Source of the DNA: JTS-AC122 sp050246015
GTDB taxonomy: Bacteria > Planctomycetota > Phycisphaerae > Phycisphaerales > UBA1924
NCBI GenBank assembly: GCA_050246015.1
Contig: JBFWWU010000005.1
Coordinates: 124,001 to 188,000, forward strand
Length of the DNA: 64,000 nucleotides
Reading direction: 5' to 3'
A program made the position numbers and the translations under genes. Under the pieces are notes generated by a model, which worked only from the letters and a program-made list of their open reading frames with translations, was not told the DNA's origin and searched no databases. Below, in pieces: positions 1-8,417 of the stretch; position 1 is the first letter of the stretch; every line of letters begins with the position of its first letter.

Positions 1-906
1 GACGACGATCGTGATGATGAGCACGCCGAGGAGTGGGCGCAGACGGCGGACGAGCGACCAGTCCCGACTGATGAGGCAGAGGGAGAGGATGGTGAGGCCG
101 GCGATCATCGGGGTGATCGGGCCTTTGGTGAGGATGCCGAGGGAGAGGAAGAGCCAGAAGAGAGGGATCGAGGGAGCGATGGATCGAGGTATCGAGCGGA
201 ACGAAGAGGACTTGATGCCTTGATGCCGGGATGCCTGGGTGCCTTCTTCGAGTTCGACCGTGGGTCGGGGTAATTCGGAGGACCGACCGCTTGCGCGGCT
301 CGGCTCAGATAATCGCCATACGTTCCAAAGGCACAGCATCGTGGCGGTCGTCATGGCGAGCAGCAGTTGGTCGGCGCGGGCCTGGTGCGCGTCCCAGACG
401 ACCATCGGACAGACAGCGAGCAGCGCGGCGGCGAGCCACGCGGCGCGAGGGTCGAACATTCGAGTTCCGAGTTGCCACGTGAGCAGAACGGCGAGGATGG
501 CGGAGAGGACGGAGGGGACGCGATAGACCCAGATATTTTCGGAGCCGCCGTCGAGCCAGGCCCATTGGCCGGGGGCGTCGCCGAGGATCGCGGCGGAACC
601 GGCTTGAAGCCAGTAGATGAGTGGAGGTTTGTTCAGTCGGGGTTTGTCCTGCACGCGCGGCACGACCCAGCCTTCGAGCGAGCCGGATTCGAGCATTTGG
701 CGGCTGGCCTGCGCGAATCTTGACTCATCGCGGTCCACGGGCGGAATCGTCCAGAGACCCGGGATGTAGACAAGGAGGCAGAGAATAATGAGCCCTGCGC
801 CGCCGCGGCGCCATGTTCGTGCGAGGCGTCTCGCGCTGGGTGGCGTGCCGATCGCCCGCTCGATTCGAGTCTGGAACCACCCGATGGACCGCTCGCCGCT
901 TCGCAT
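1..906 (-). CDS. ArnT/GT39-like membrane glycosyltransferase (3' end beyond the left edge)
   Basis: Partial gene read leftward from an ATG at 904-906; about 302 codons are in the window and the C-terminus is missing. It should move a sugar from a polyprenyl-phosphate donor to a lipid or protein acceptor on the outer face of the inner membrane. Visible signatures are DRDESRFAQASRQM (about residues 59-72, the periplasmic acidic loop with the catalytic Asp of the ArnT/PMT_2 families), NKPPLIYW (93-100), ARADQLLLA (178-186) and LTKGP (about 250), separated by hydrophobic helices. An in-frame stop lies directly upstream of the chosen ATG. The loop from about 201 to 242 is long, polar and low in complexity, and part of it is encoded by a dispersed repeat (285-308). 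The gene starts 34 bp from a divergent PAP2 phosphatase, a plausible partner in lipid-carrier recycling (inference). The family assignment is secure; the acceptor cannot be told. Confidence 0.85.
   Translation of the reverse strand, partial: MRSGERSIGWFQTRIERAIGTPPSARRLARTWRRGGAGLIILCLLVYIPGLWTIPPVDRDESRFAQASRQMLESGSLEGWVVPRVQDKPRLNKPPLIYWLQAGSAAILGDAPGQWAWLDGGSENIWVYRVPSVLSAILAVLLTWQLGTRMFDPRAAWLAAALLAVCPMVVWDAHQARADQLLLAMTTATMLCLWNVWRLSEPSRASGRSSELPRPTVELEEGTQASRHQGIKSSSFRSIPRSIAPSIPLFWLFLSLGILTKGPITPMIAGLTILSLCLISRDWSLVRRLRPLLGVLIITIVV
285..308. repeat. Dispersed palindromic repeat core, copy A (inside a coding region)
   Basis: These 24 bases match the core at 15814-15837 at 22 of 24 positions and end in the same CGGCTCAG. 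The palindrome is imperfect here (A-C mismatch in the stem). It lies within the reading frame of the glycosyltransferase and encodes part of a loop between membrane helices. Confidence 0.6.
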
Positions 907-940
907 CGCCCGCGACTATAACCGGGGATTGTCGCCGGAG

Positions 941-1759
941 ATGCGCGCGGTGCACATCGGGGCGGCGTGGATGAGAGGGGCGCTGAGGCCGGTGACGGCG
1001 GTGGTGTGCGATCCGCGTCGGCGAGCGTGGGCGGTGCCGGTGGCGCTGGGGGCGGTGGGATTTGTGGTTGTGTACCCAATGGACGGGGCGCTGAGCCGAT
1101 GGCTGCGGGCGATCCCGCTCGGCGGAGACGTCAAGCGGGAACTGACCGCGTGGCAGCAGTACGGGGCGCTGACGTCGCTGGTGGTGACGGGGGTGATCAT
1201 CGCGCTGCTGGATGGCCGGCGGTGGCGGCGGGTGCTTGACCTGGGGGCGGCGGCGATCCTGACGGTGCTGGCGTGCAACGTGATGAAGAACGTCGTGGGC
1301 CGGCCAAGGCCGGTGCTGGGGGATCCGCGGACAATCCTGGGGCCATGGGGGATGTATCCGGTGCCGGTGGTTGACGCGGGGGGCAAAGAGAGGATGGTGC
1401 TGACGCACGCGTGGGGCGGGGCGGCGGAGGTGAAGGGCGCGGGGGCGGTGGGGCGGGTGGGATATGAACTATGGTCGATGCCGTCGAGCCACACAGCGGG
1501 GGCGGTGGTGCTGTCGTTTTTCCTCGCGGCGCTGTATCCGAGGTTGCGGCCGGTGGCGATTGTGCTGGCGGTGATGGTGGGGCTGGCGCGGGTGATCACG
1601 GGGGCGCACTGGCCGTCGGACGTGATCTTGGGGGCGGCGCTGGGGTACGCGATCGCGGCGGTGGTGATGCCTCACTATCTGGGGATTCGGGCGGTGGACT
1701 GGGCGTGGCGGAAGGCGATCGATCCGCAGGCGGCGCCGACGGCGCTGCCGCTGAGGTAG
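941..1759 (+). CDS. PAP2-superfamily membrane phosphatase
   Basis: Predicted type 2 phosphatidic acid phosphatase, a multi-pass membrane enzyme that dephosphorylates lipid phosphates such as phosphatidate or undecaprenyl diphosphate. All three active-site motifs are visible in order: KNVVGRPRP, PSSHTAG (the usual PSGH has Ser for Gly) and ARVITGAHWPSDV (Arg, the catalytic His, Asp). Several hydrophobic segments separate them. The frame is open upstream to 788, with another ATG at 884, but the ATG at 941 avoids overlap with the divergent glycosyltransferase start at 906 and follows a GGAG, though very closely. Pairing with an ArnT-like gene suggests lipid-carrier or lipid A phosphate handling; the substrate is inferred, not shown. 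Confidence 0.85.
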   Translation: MRAVHIGAAWMRGALRPVTAVVCDPRRRAWAVPVALGAVGFVVVYPMDGALSRWLRAIPLGGDVKRELTAWQQYGALTSLVVTGVIIALLDGRRWRRVLDLGAAAILTVLACNVMKNVVGRPRPVLGDPRTILGPWGMYPVPVVDAGGKERMVLTHAWGGAAEVKGAGAVGRVGYELWSMPSSHTAGAVVLSFFLAALYPRLRPVAIVLAVMVGLARVITGAHWPSDVILGAALGYAIAAVVMPHYLGIRAVDWAWRKAIDPQAAPTALPLR

Positions 1760-1767
1760 GTTCGTCC

Positions 1768-1853
1768 GAGCCGAGGTGAGTCAGCACGCGGTCTGGCGTG
1801 CGGTGGTGCTATCGGACAATCCCTGGGCCGGTCGCTGGCGCGACTCGGCTCAG
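1768..1853. repeat. Multi-hairpin intergenic element, copy B
   Basis: The space between the convergent PAP2 and SecA-like genes folds on paper as an outer stem GAGCCGAG (1768-1775) with CTCGGCTC (1844-1851), an inner hairpin GCACGC (1784-1789)/GCGTGC (1796-1801), and a hairpin GTCGC-TGGC-GCGAC (1831-1844). The last hairpin plus CGGCTCAG is related to the cores at 285-308 and 15814-15837. Relative to 15814-15837, two stem pairs change together. The final base of the inner hairpin overlaps the outer stem by one position, so the two compete at that base. There is no T tract, so it is not a standard terminator. Confidence 0.5.
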
Positions 1854-1870
1854 ATTGGGTCCGAATCAGA

Positions 1871-3856
1871 TCATGCTCCGGGGAGGTGCTTGTCGATCCA
1901 GTCGTCCTGTCGGAGGACTTCGGCGCGGGAGCGGCGGGCGCGGGTCTCGGCGGTCTTCTGGGCCCAGCGGAAGAGGGCGAGGGCCTGGCGGCGCGGGAGG
2001 CCGGTGAGTTCGAGATCGCCGGAGGCGAGGGAGCGGAGCCAGCGGAGTTTTCGACGTGCGTGGAGGCGGACGAGTTCATCTTCGAGGCTGACAAACATCT
2101 GGCAGGAGCCGGGGTCGCCCTGGCGGCCGGCGCGGCCGAAGAACTGGCGATCGATGCGTTTGGCGGAGTGCATTTCGGTAAGGATGACGTGGAGACCGCC
2201 GGCGCGAAGGGCGTCGGGGTCGGGCTTGATATCGGTGCCGCGGCCGGCCATGTTGGTGGCGACGGTGATGGCGGCGTGGTGGCCGGCGCCGGAGATGAGG
2301 TCGGCTTCTTCCTTGTCGAAGTTGGCGTTGAGGACGCGGTGGGGGAGGCCGCGGGCCTGGAGCCGGCGCGCGAGGATCTCCGAGGCTTCGATCGAGCGGG
2401 TGCCCACCAGCAGCGGGCGGCCCTGCTCGTAGACGCGCTGGATGGATTCGACGACAGCAGACCAGCGAGCGTCGGCGGTGCGGAAGACACGGGTGTCCCA
2501 GCGCTGCCGGATGACGGGCCTGTTGGTGGGGATGACGGTGACGGGGCGTGAGTAGACCTTTTCCATCTCGACGCGGGCGTCGGCGGCGGTGCCGGTCATG
2601 CCGCAGAGGACGGGGTAGGTCCGGAAGAATCGCTGAAAGGAGAGGCGGGCGAGGGTTTCGCGGTCGGCGGTGATTTCGACGGATTCCTTGGCTTCGACGG
2701 CTTGATGGAGGCCGTGCTCCCAGGAACGGTCGGCGAGGAAGCGGCCGGTGTATTCATCCACGATGACGACGCGCCCATCGACGATTTCGTACTGATGACC
2801 GCGGAGGTAGCAGTGCAGGGCGACCAGGGCCTGCTTGACGAGTTCCTCGGCGCGGCGGGAGGCGCGCCAGATCGGCTCGTCGAGTTGGGCGCACATTTCG
2901 ATGGTGCGGTGCTTGCCGCGGCGGGTAAGGTCGGCCCTTCGGCGGACGTGATCGATCTTGTAGTCGGCCTGGTCGTCGAGGCGGCGGGCGATCTGGCTGG
3001 CCTGGGAGTAGATGAGGGACATCTCGTCTTCGCGGCGCGAGCGCGCGATGATGAGTGGGACGACGCCTTCGTCGATGAGGACGGCGTCGCATTCATCGAC
3101 CAGGGCGGCGCAGAGGCCCGGGACCATCGGGCCCGCGCCGCCGGGACCGGCGGCGAGGAGACGGCGACCGGCCCAGGGGGTCGTGAGTTGCCCCAGGCGG
3201 ATCTGATCTCGGAGCCAGTCGGCGGTGATCTGCTTGGGGGTGCCGTAGACGATGGAGCGGGCGTAGACGTCGAAACGGGCGTCTGGTTCGAGGTTCTGGT
3301 GGATGGCGCCGACCGTGCACCCGCAGCGTCGGTAGATGCCGGCGCGGGAATCGGCGTCTCGCATCGCGAGGTAGTCGTTGACGGTGAGGACGTGGAGGCG
3401 GCGGTGCTGCCAGGCGAGCAAGGGGGCGGCGATGGAGGCGGTGAGGGTCTTGCCTTCGCCGGTGAGCATTTCGATGATGCGGCCGTGGTACAGGGCCAGG
3501 GCGCCCATGATCTGGACGAGGTAGGGCTGCTCGCCGGTCTCGCGGCGAGCGATTTCGCGGATGCCGGCCATGGCGGCACGGACGGTGGTGTCGTCCTGTC
3601 GCTGGCGGGCGAAGACTTCGCGGAGGTCGCGGATGTGTTCGTTGAGGGCCTGGTCGGAGTGATTGCGGATGCCGGGCTCGAGGCGGTCGATGGCCTGGGC
3701 CTCACGGCGCAGGAGCGAAAGGGTGATCCGGCGGTGGCGGAGTTTCATCCCGACGTGGGAGGCGAGCAGATCCAGGCCGCGGTGGGTCTGCGGACGGCGG
3801 CGCCGAGTCCGGATGGACTCAAAGAGGGCGTGGTATCGGGTGACGGCCTGGGACAT
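1871..3856 (-). CDS. SecA-like ATPase lacking helical wing and C-terminal domains
   Basis: 661-residue paralogue of the preprotein translocase motor SecA (usually 800-1000). Visible in order are Walker A TGEGKT (132-137), VNDYLA (159-164), the DEAD-box equivalent DECD (254-257) followed by IDEG, the cross-linking domain motif VDEYTGR, GMTGTA, TNMAGRGTDIK and GRAGRQGDPGS. The sequence then stops within what should be the helical scaffold (AQKTAETRARRS...DDWIDKHLPGA), so the helical wing and zinc-binding tail are absent. The start is the ATG at 3856; the frame is open much further upstream, but that part overlaps the next gene and is Arg/Pro-rich shadow sequence. It lies 83 bp downstream of the M50/HlyD fusion and is probably co-transcribed with it. 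It is unlikely to replace housekeeping SecA; a dedicated motor for a cluster-specific substrate is the inference. Confidence 0.85.
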   Translation of the reverse strand: MSQAVTRYHALFESIRTRRRRPQTHRGLDLLASHVGMKLRHRRITLSLLRREAQAIDRLEPGIRNHSDQALNEHIRDLREVFARQRQDDTTVRAAMAGIREIARRETGEQPYLVQIMGALALYHGRIIEMLTGEGKTLTASIAAPLLAWQHRRLHVLTVNDYLAMRDADSRAGIYRRCGCTVGAIHQNLEPDARFDVYARSIVYGTPKQITADWLRDQIRLGQLTTPWAGRRLLAAGPGGAGPMVPGLCAALVDECDAVLIDEGVVPLIIARSRREDEMSLIYSQASQIARRLDDQADYKIDHVRRRADLTRRGKHRTIEMCAQLDEPIWRASRRAEELVKQALVALHCYLRGHQYEIVDGRVVIVDEYTGRFLADRSWEHGLHQAVEAKESVEITADRETLARLSFQRFFRTYPVLCGMTGTAADARVEMEKVYSRPVTVIPTNRPVIRQRWDTRVFRTADARWSAVVESIQRVYEQGRPLLVGTRSIEASEILARRLQARGLPHRVLNANFDKEEADLISGAGHHAAITVATNMAGRGTDIKPDPDALRAGGLHVILTEMHSAKRIDRQFFGRAGRQGDPGSCQMFVSLEDELVRLHARRKLRWLRSLASGDLELTGLPRRQALALFRWAQKTAETRARRSRAEVLRQDDWIDKHLPGA

Positions 3857-3939
3857 CGGGGTATGGGGAATCGGGAACGGGGAAGGCGATCGGGGACGGG
3901 ACGCGCCAATCGCGGAAGGAGTGGCGGTCGATTCGCTTG

Positions 3940-6210
3940 TTAGATATTCACGCCTTCCTTGATTCGGATGATGAGACGGTCGATCCACTGGGAGAAGAGG
4001 GGCTTGTCGGGGAGGCGGAAGCGGACCTTGACGGGTTCGCCGGGAAGGCCGACGTAGCGGCCGTCGATTCGCTGGTTGTCGTTCACGGGCGTCGGGAGGG
4101 CGGGATCGAGGTAGGCGGTGAAGCGTTGTCGCTTGGCGAGGCGGCCCTGGGGGTCGCGCTGCTGATCGGTTTCGATCTTGCCGCCGCCGGCGTATCCGAG
4201 GACGGGAGAGGGGAGGACGTTCTGGCCGTTCTGGATGATGGTGACGTGGCGGATGGGGATGACGCGCTCGGAATCGCTGAGCCAGTTGGCGTGAGTGGGA
4301 TCGGGGTGGCCGGACCGGGAATCGGGGAGTTTTTCGCGGTAGGAGATGGAGTGGATGCGGGCCTGGTACTGATCGGGCGAGAGTTCGGTAATCCAATCGG
4401 ACTGGAGTTGATCGAGGCTGGCGGCGATGCGGATGCGGGTGGGATCGACGATCTCGCAGACTTCCTGACCCTGCTTGATGTAGGCGCCCAGGAGGCGACG
4501 AGGGTCGGAGGAGACGACGACGCCGTTCTGGGGGGCGCGGATGGTGAGTTTATCGAGTTTCTCATCGATGTCTCGCAGGCCCTTTTCGACGACGGCGAGG
4601 CGCTGGGCATGGATCATGGCGGCGGCGGGGTCGTTCTTGGCGCGGGCGGTGCGTTCATCGACGGCGTACTCGTCGAGTTGGGCCTGCATGGCGAGTCGGC
4701 GGGAGAGGAGTTCGGGGCTGGCGAGGGAGACCAGGGGGTCGCCTTCGTTGACGCGGTCGCCGATGCGGGCGTGGACGAGTTCGACGAAGCCGTCGACGCC
4801 GGCGTAGACGCCGCTGCGCTGCATGGACTCGACGACGCCGGAGGCGCGGCGGTAGTCGGGGAAGGGGATGGCGCCGACGCCGATGATGCCGGCGGCGAGG
4901 ATGAGGAGGGTGATGGCGATGGTGCGGAGGCGTTTTTCGGCGAGGATGGGGCTGGAGGCGAGCCAGTGGATGAGCGCGCCGACGGGGAGGAGGAACCACG
5001 CCGAGGCGGTCCAGACGGCCAGGAGGGCGCCGATGGCGAAGAACTTGCCCATGACGTAGAGGGTGATGGAGAAGAAGAGAAAGACGCGGTAGATGCCCGA
5101 AGCGATGCCGTAGATGATGAGGATGGACTGCTCGGCGGGGATGGTGCTGGGGGCGGTGGTGCGCTCGAGGCGGAAGACGAACTTCTGCATGAGGTACTGC
5201 AGCATCTTGTTGGAGCGCTGCGCGAGGTTGGGGACCTCGAGGAGGTCGGCGAGCATGTAGTAGCCGTCGAAGCGCATGAGCGGGTTGGCGTTGAAGAGGA
5301 TGGTGGAGAGGCTGGCGGTGAACATGGCGTTGTACATGACCTGCCGGAGGACATCGCCGGTTTCGGAGATGGACACCCAGACGAAGGAGCAGGCGGCGGC
5401 GACGGTGAGTTCAAAGATCATGCCGCCCGCGCCGACGGCCATGCGGCGCCACTTGCTGGGGAAGGCCCAGCAGGCGGAGGCGTCGACATAGGGGGCGGGG
5501 AACATGACGAGCATCATCACGCCGAACTCGGGGACCTGGCCCCCGAAGCGCTTGCAGATGAGCCCGTGGCCGGTTTCGTGGATCGCCTTGGTGACGATGA
5601 AGACGACGACGAGCCACCCCCAGTTGGAAGGGGCCATGACGGTGTCGACGCCGGAGGCGAGTTCCTGCCAGTTGGGGATGACGTTTCGAACAAGGGCGAA
5701 GAGGACGAAGGCGAGCCAGAGGCAGAATCCGACGGGCCCGATCAGGGGACGGAAGATGGGTTCCAGGGCGGTGAGGACTCGATCCGGGTTGAAGAGCCGG
5801 ATCTTGAAGTACATGATGCCGATGAGTTGCTGCTTGACCTTTTTCCCGAGGCGGTCGCGCCCGCGGCGGAGGAGTTGCTCGGTCTCAGGGGTGGTATCGA
5901 CCGAGAGGAGGTTGGCGGTGTAGAGTTGGCTGATGAGTTGGATGACTTCGTTCTGGGTGGGGGCGGCGTCGGCGTGTTTGCCCAGGGAGAGTTTCCAGAC
6001 GGTTTCGACGTCGCGAGAGCCATCGAGCATGCCGACGAAGTCGTGGGCGATGGGGTTGAGGCGATAGAACTGGTTCGAGGCGGGGTCGTGGACGACATGC
6101 CAGCGGCGGCCGCGGTAGTGCTGGCGCGTGATCTCTACGTGCGGTCGGAGTCGGGGCTTCATGGCACGGACGCGATGCCAGAAGGGCGAGAATGTTGAGC
6201 GGTCAGACAT
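3940..6210 (-). CDS. PqqD-like / M50 site-2-protease-like / HlyD fusion membrane protein
   Basis: 756 residues in three parts. Residues about 20-105 resemble a PqqD-type winged-helix peptide-binding domain (VEITRQHYRGRRWHVVHD, QFYRLNPIAHDFVGMLDG). Residues about 155-450 are a multi-pass membrane domain with zinc motif HETGHG (211-216) and NPLMRFDGYYML (309-320), the second M50 motif with its metal-ligand Asp. From about 470 a biotinyl-lipoyl/HlyD-type region follows (GVYAGVDGFVELVHARIGDRVNEGDPLVSLASPEL), with a coiled-coil hairpin and a second barrel half (TIRAPQNGVVVSSDP). Similar proteins are annotated as peptidase M50 or HlyD secretion proteins. Both metal motifs are intact, so proteolysis is possible; a role as export channel component or substrate maturation protease is inferred. 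It sits between the GAF-HlyD fusion upstream and the SecA-like gene downstream. Confidence 0.85.
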   Translation of the reverse strand: MSDRSTFSPFWHRVRAMKPRLRPHVEITRQHYRGRRWHVVHDPASNQFYRLNPIAHDFVGMLDGSRDVETVWKLSLGKHADAAPTQNEVIQLISQLYTANLLSVDTTPETEQLLRRGRDRLGKKVKQQLIGIMYFKIRLFNPDRVLTALEPIFRPLIGPVGFCLWLAFVLFALVRNVIPNWQELASGVDTVMAPSNWGWLVVVFIVTKAIHETGHGLICKRFGGQVPEFGVMMLVMFPAPYVDASACWAFPSKWRRMAVGAGGMIFELTVAAACSFVWVSISETGDVLRQVMYNAMFTASLSTILFNANPLMRFDGYYMLADLLEVPNLAQRSNKMLQYLMQKFVFRLERTTAPSTIPAEQSILIIYGIASGIYRVFLFFSITLYVMGKFFAIGALLAVWTASAWFLLPVGALIHWLASSPILAEKRLRTIAITLLILAAGIIGVGAIPFPDYRRASGVVESMQRSGVYAGVDGFVELVHARIGDRVNEGDPLVSLASPELLSRRLAMQAQLDEYAVDERTARAKNDPAAAMIHAQRLAVVEKGLRDIDEKLDKLTIRAPQNGVVVSSDPRRLLGAYIKQGQEVCEIVDPTRIRIAASLDQLQSDWITELSPDQYQARIHSISYREKLPDSRSGHPDPTHANWLSDSERVIPIRHVTIIQNGQNVLPSPVLGYAGGGKIETDQQRDPQGRLAKRQRFTAYLDPALPTPVNDNQRIDGRYVGLPGEPVKVRFRLPDKPLFSQWIDRLIIRIKEGVNI

Positions 6211-6416
6211 GAGGAAGGCAATGGGGAACGGGCAATCGAAAAACAGGAATCACGACGAACAAGGCGATGAACCGCGGATTCTGAACCAGGCCGGTTCCAG
6301 GGATCGAATCAAGCCGGAGAGCACCTTCGCTGTTTCGGCGACTGCGGGCTGGGCTGCTCGCACTGCTCAGGCGGCACGTATTCCAGGTCAATGCACGGCA
6401 CGAACTCCTCTTCCCG

Positions 6417-8417
6417 TCACCACCACCACAGACGCAGGGCGTCGAGGACCTTGCGGGTGCCGATCCAGAGGAGGGAGTGGAGCTGGGTGTCGATCTTGGC
6501 GATGCCTTCCATTCCGGGGCTGAACCAGTCGGGGGGATCGTGGAGGGTCATCCGAACTTCGAAGGTGTTCTTGCCGTCTTTGGCCTGGGAGAGGGGAACG
6601 ATGCGGTCCATGGTGAGGTCGAAGGGGCGAGAGGGTTGGGACTTGGCGACGATCTGACCGGTGCGGCCGGTGTTTCGATCGAAGGCGTCGCGGACGAGCC
6701 ACATATCGCTGTCCTTGACCTGGGCGATGACTTCGATGTCGTCCATCCTGGCGATTTCGAGGAGGGGATCGCCGAGTTTGATGGTGCTGTTGACGCGGTT
6801 CTTGAGGTCGCCGGTGATGACGCGGCCGGTGATGGGGGCGGTGATGGTGGACTTGGCGATCCTGTAGTCGATGTATTCAAGTTGGGCGCGGGCCTGTTCC
6901 CACTGGGCGTGCGCCTTGGCCGCGGAGGCGGTGTCTTTTTCCTTGAGCGCGGCGGCTTCCTGGGCTTCGGCCTGCGCCATGCGGCCCCTGACGTCGGCCC
7001 GGGAGAGTTCGAGTTCGCGGGTATCGAGGCGGACCAGGACGTCGCCCTCGTGGACGGTGAGGCCGGGCTCGAGGGCGTCGCGGATCTGCTCGATCGTGCC
7101 GTCGAACGGAGCGGAAACGATGCGGCGTTCGCGCGGCTGGAGGACGGCTTCGGCGGTGACGCGGTAGGTTTTCTGGTAGAGGGAGACGAAGAGGGCGGCG
7201 GCGAGGAGGAGGACGCCGACCATCTTCCAGACGGTGTGCCGGGGCCCGACGAGCCACCCGGCGGCGCGGACGGTGGAGACCCACGCGCGGGCGGGGAGGT
7301 GGCGGTCGTCGCTGCGGCGGATCTTGAGGACGGGCGCGAGCAGGTCGAGGGCGGCCTGGAGGAGTTCGATGACGCCGACGTCGAGTTTGCCGTCGCCACC
7401 GACTTCGACGGTGACCACGCCGATGATCTCGTCGTCGATCCGCAGCGGGAGAGAGCAGACCTTGAGTTGGGGATCGGCGGCGGCGAGTTCGCGGTGGGAG
7501 TGGACGATCGCCTGTGAGAGCAGGACGTCGCCGGCGGGGCCTTCCCCGGAGGGCTGGGGGAAGAGGACGGGCTGTTCCTGATCGAGGCACTCGTCCATGG
7601 CGGCCTGGAGTTTCCGCACCATGGCCATGCGGCGGTCGAAGTGCTCGGTGTCGCTCATGGCTTCGACGCGGACGGTGTCATGTCGGACCCAGCCGATGGC
7701 GACTCGGTCGGCGGGGAGTTGCCGCGACAGGTCGTTGGCGAGTTGCAGGAGCGCGCCCTTGAAGTTCGGCGGGGTGTTGATGGCGGCGATGAGGCGGGTG
7801 GCAAGGTCGAGGGCGTAACTGGCGGTCTGCGTGCGGCGGAGTTGCTGCTTGGCGAAGTGGGTATGGACGTAGCCGGCGATGACTTCCGCCATCGCCAGGG
7901 TCGAGCGGACGGCTTCCTTGGAGCGGGGCTCGATGACCATCGTGACGACGGCGGGGATCTGCACCATGGTGGAAGAGGTGGATCCCGGGGCGGGAGCCGC
8001 GGCGACGGCGAGGGGGACGGCGAGGATGTACCCCTGGGGGCCGGCGGCGTCGTAGTAGGGGCCGGCGCCCTTGTCGATCGCGAAGGCGCGGGCGCCGCCG
8101 GAGCCGAAGGCCTGCCGGGCGGCGTTCTTGACCTCGGCGGCGAACTCGGAGGGGCCTGGCGTGGAGCCGGGGGCTTCGCCGGCGTCGACGTCGCCGATGG
8201 GTCCGTCGGGCCAGGTCGAGACCTCGCGCGGCTCGATTTCATCGCCCTCGGTCCGAGTCGGGAGGAACAGGGCGGCGCGGCGCGCGGCACTGACCTGCGC
8301 GAGGATCTTCATGACGCGGTCGAAGAAGGCCTTGTCGTCCGCGGGGGGCGCGCCCCCGGCGAGTTCGAGGACGACGCGCTGCCACCCGGGCGATTTGAGG
8401 TTTGATACGTCGATCAT
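6417..8417 (-). CDS. GAF-domain/HlyD fusion, inner-membrane secretion adaptor
   Basis: About 666 residues. The N-terminal ~370 residues are soluble and look like one or two GAF-type sensor modules (for example AVPLAVAAAP and the CSLPLRIDDEIIGVVTVEVGG strand pattern). A transmembrane helix (VWKMVGVLLLAAALFVSL) follows, then a HlyD/AcrA-type periplasmic part: lipoyl half RIVSAPFDGTIEQI, an Ala/Glu-rich coiled-coil hairpin, and TITAPITGRVITGDL. The start at 8417 is set by an ATGA overlap with the stop of the upstream adaptor gene, which implies translational coupling. A cytosolic GAF region joined to an export adaptor suggests that export is gated by a small ligand (inference). GAF assignment is by pattern only; HlyD assignment is firm. 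Confidence 0.8.
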   Translation of the reverse strand: MIDVSNLKSPGWQRVVLELAGGAPPADDKAFFDRVMKILAQVSAARRAALFLPTRTEGDEIEPREVSTWPDGPIGDVDAGEAPGSTPGPSEFAAEVKNAARQAFGSGGARAFAIDKGAGPYYDAAGPQGYILAVPLAVAAAPAPGSTSSTMVQIPAVVTMVIEPRSKEAVRSTLAMAEVIAGYVHTHFAKQQLRRTQTASYALDLATRLIAAINTPPNFKGALLQLANDLSRQLPADRVAIGWVRHDTVRVEAMSDTEHFDRRMAMVRKLQAAMDECLDQEQPVLFPQPSGEGPAGDVLLSQAIVHSHRELAAADPQLKVCSLPLRIDDEIIGVVTVEVGGDGKLDVGVIELLQAALDLLAPVLKIRRSDDRHLPARAWVSTVRAAGWLVGPRHTVWKMVGVLLLAAALFVSLYQKTYRVTAEAVLQPRERRIVSAPFDGTIEQIRDALEPGLTVHEGDVLVRLDTRELELSRADVRGRMAQAEAQEAAALKEKDTASAAKAHAQWEQARAQLEYIDYRIAKSTITAPITGRVITGDLKNRVNSTIKLGDPLLEIARMDDIEVIAQVKDSDMWLVRDAFDRNTGRTGQIVAKSQPSRPFDLTMDRIVPLSQAKDGKNTFEVRMTLHDPPDWFSPGMEGIAKIDTQLHSLLWIGTRKVLDALRLWWW

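Noticed and set aside
3857..4396. N-terminal extension of the SecA-like frame by about 180 codons
   Set aside because: It overlaps the M50/HlyD gene and is Arg/Pro/His-rich, as shadow frames are; the ATG at 3856 fits the SecA N-terminus.
3937..6198. A 753-codon open frame on the plus strand, acidic and Gly/Ala-rich
   Set aside because: It lies exactly opposite the PqqD/M50/HlyD gene; long antisense frames are expected at this GC content, and it has no domain or ribosome-binding site.
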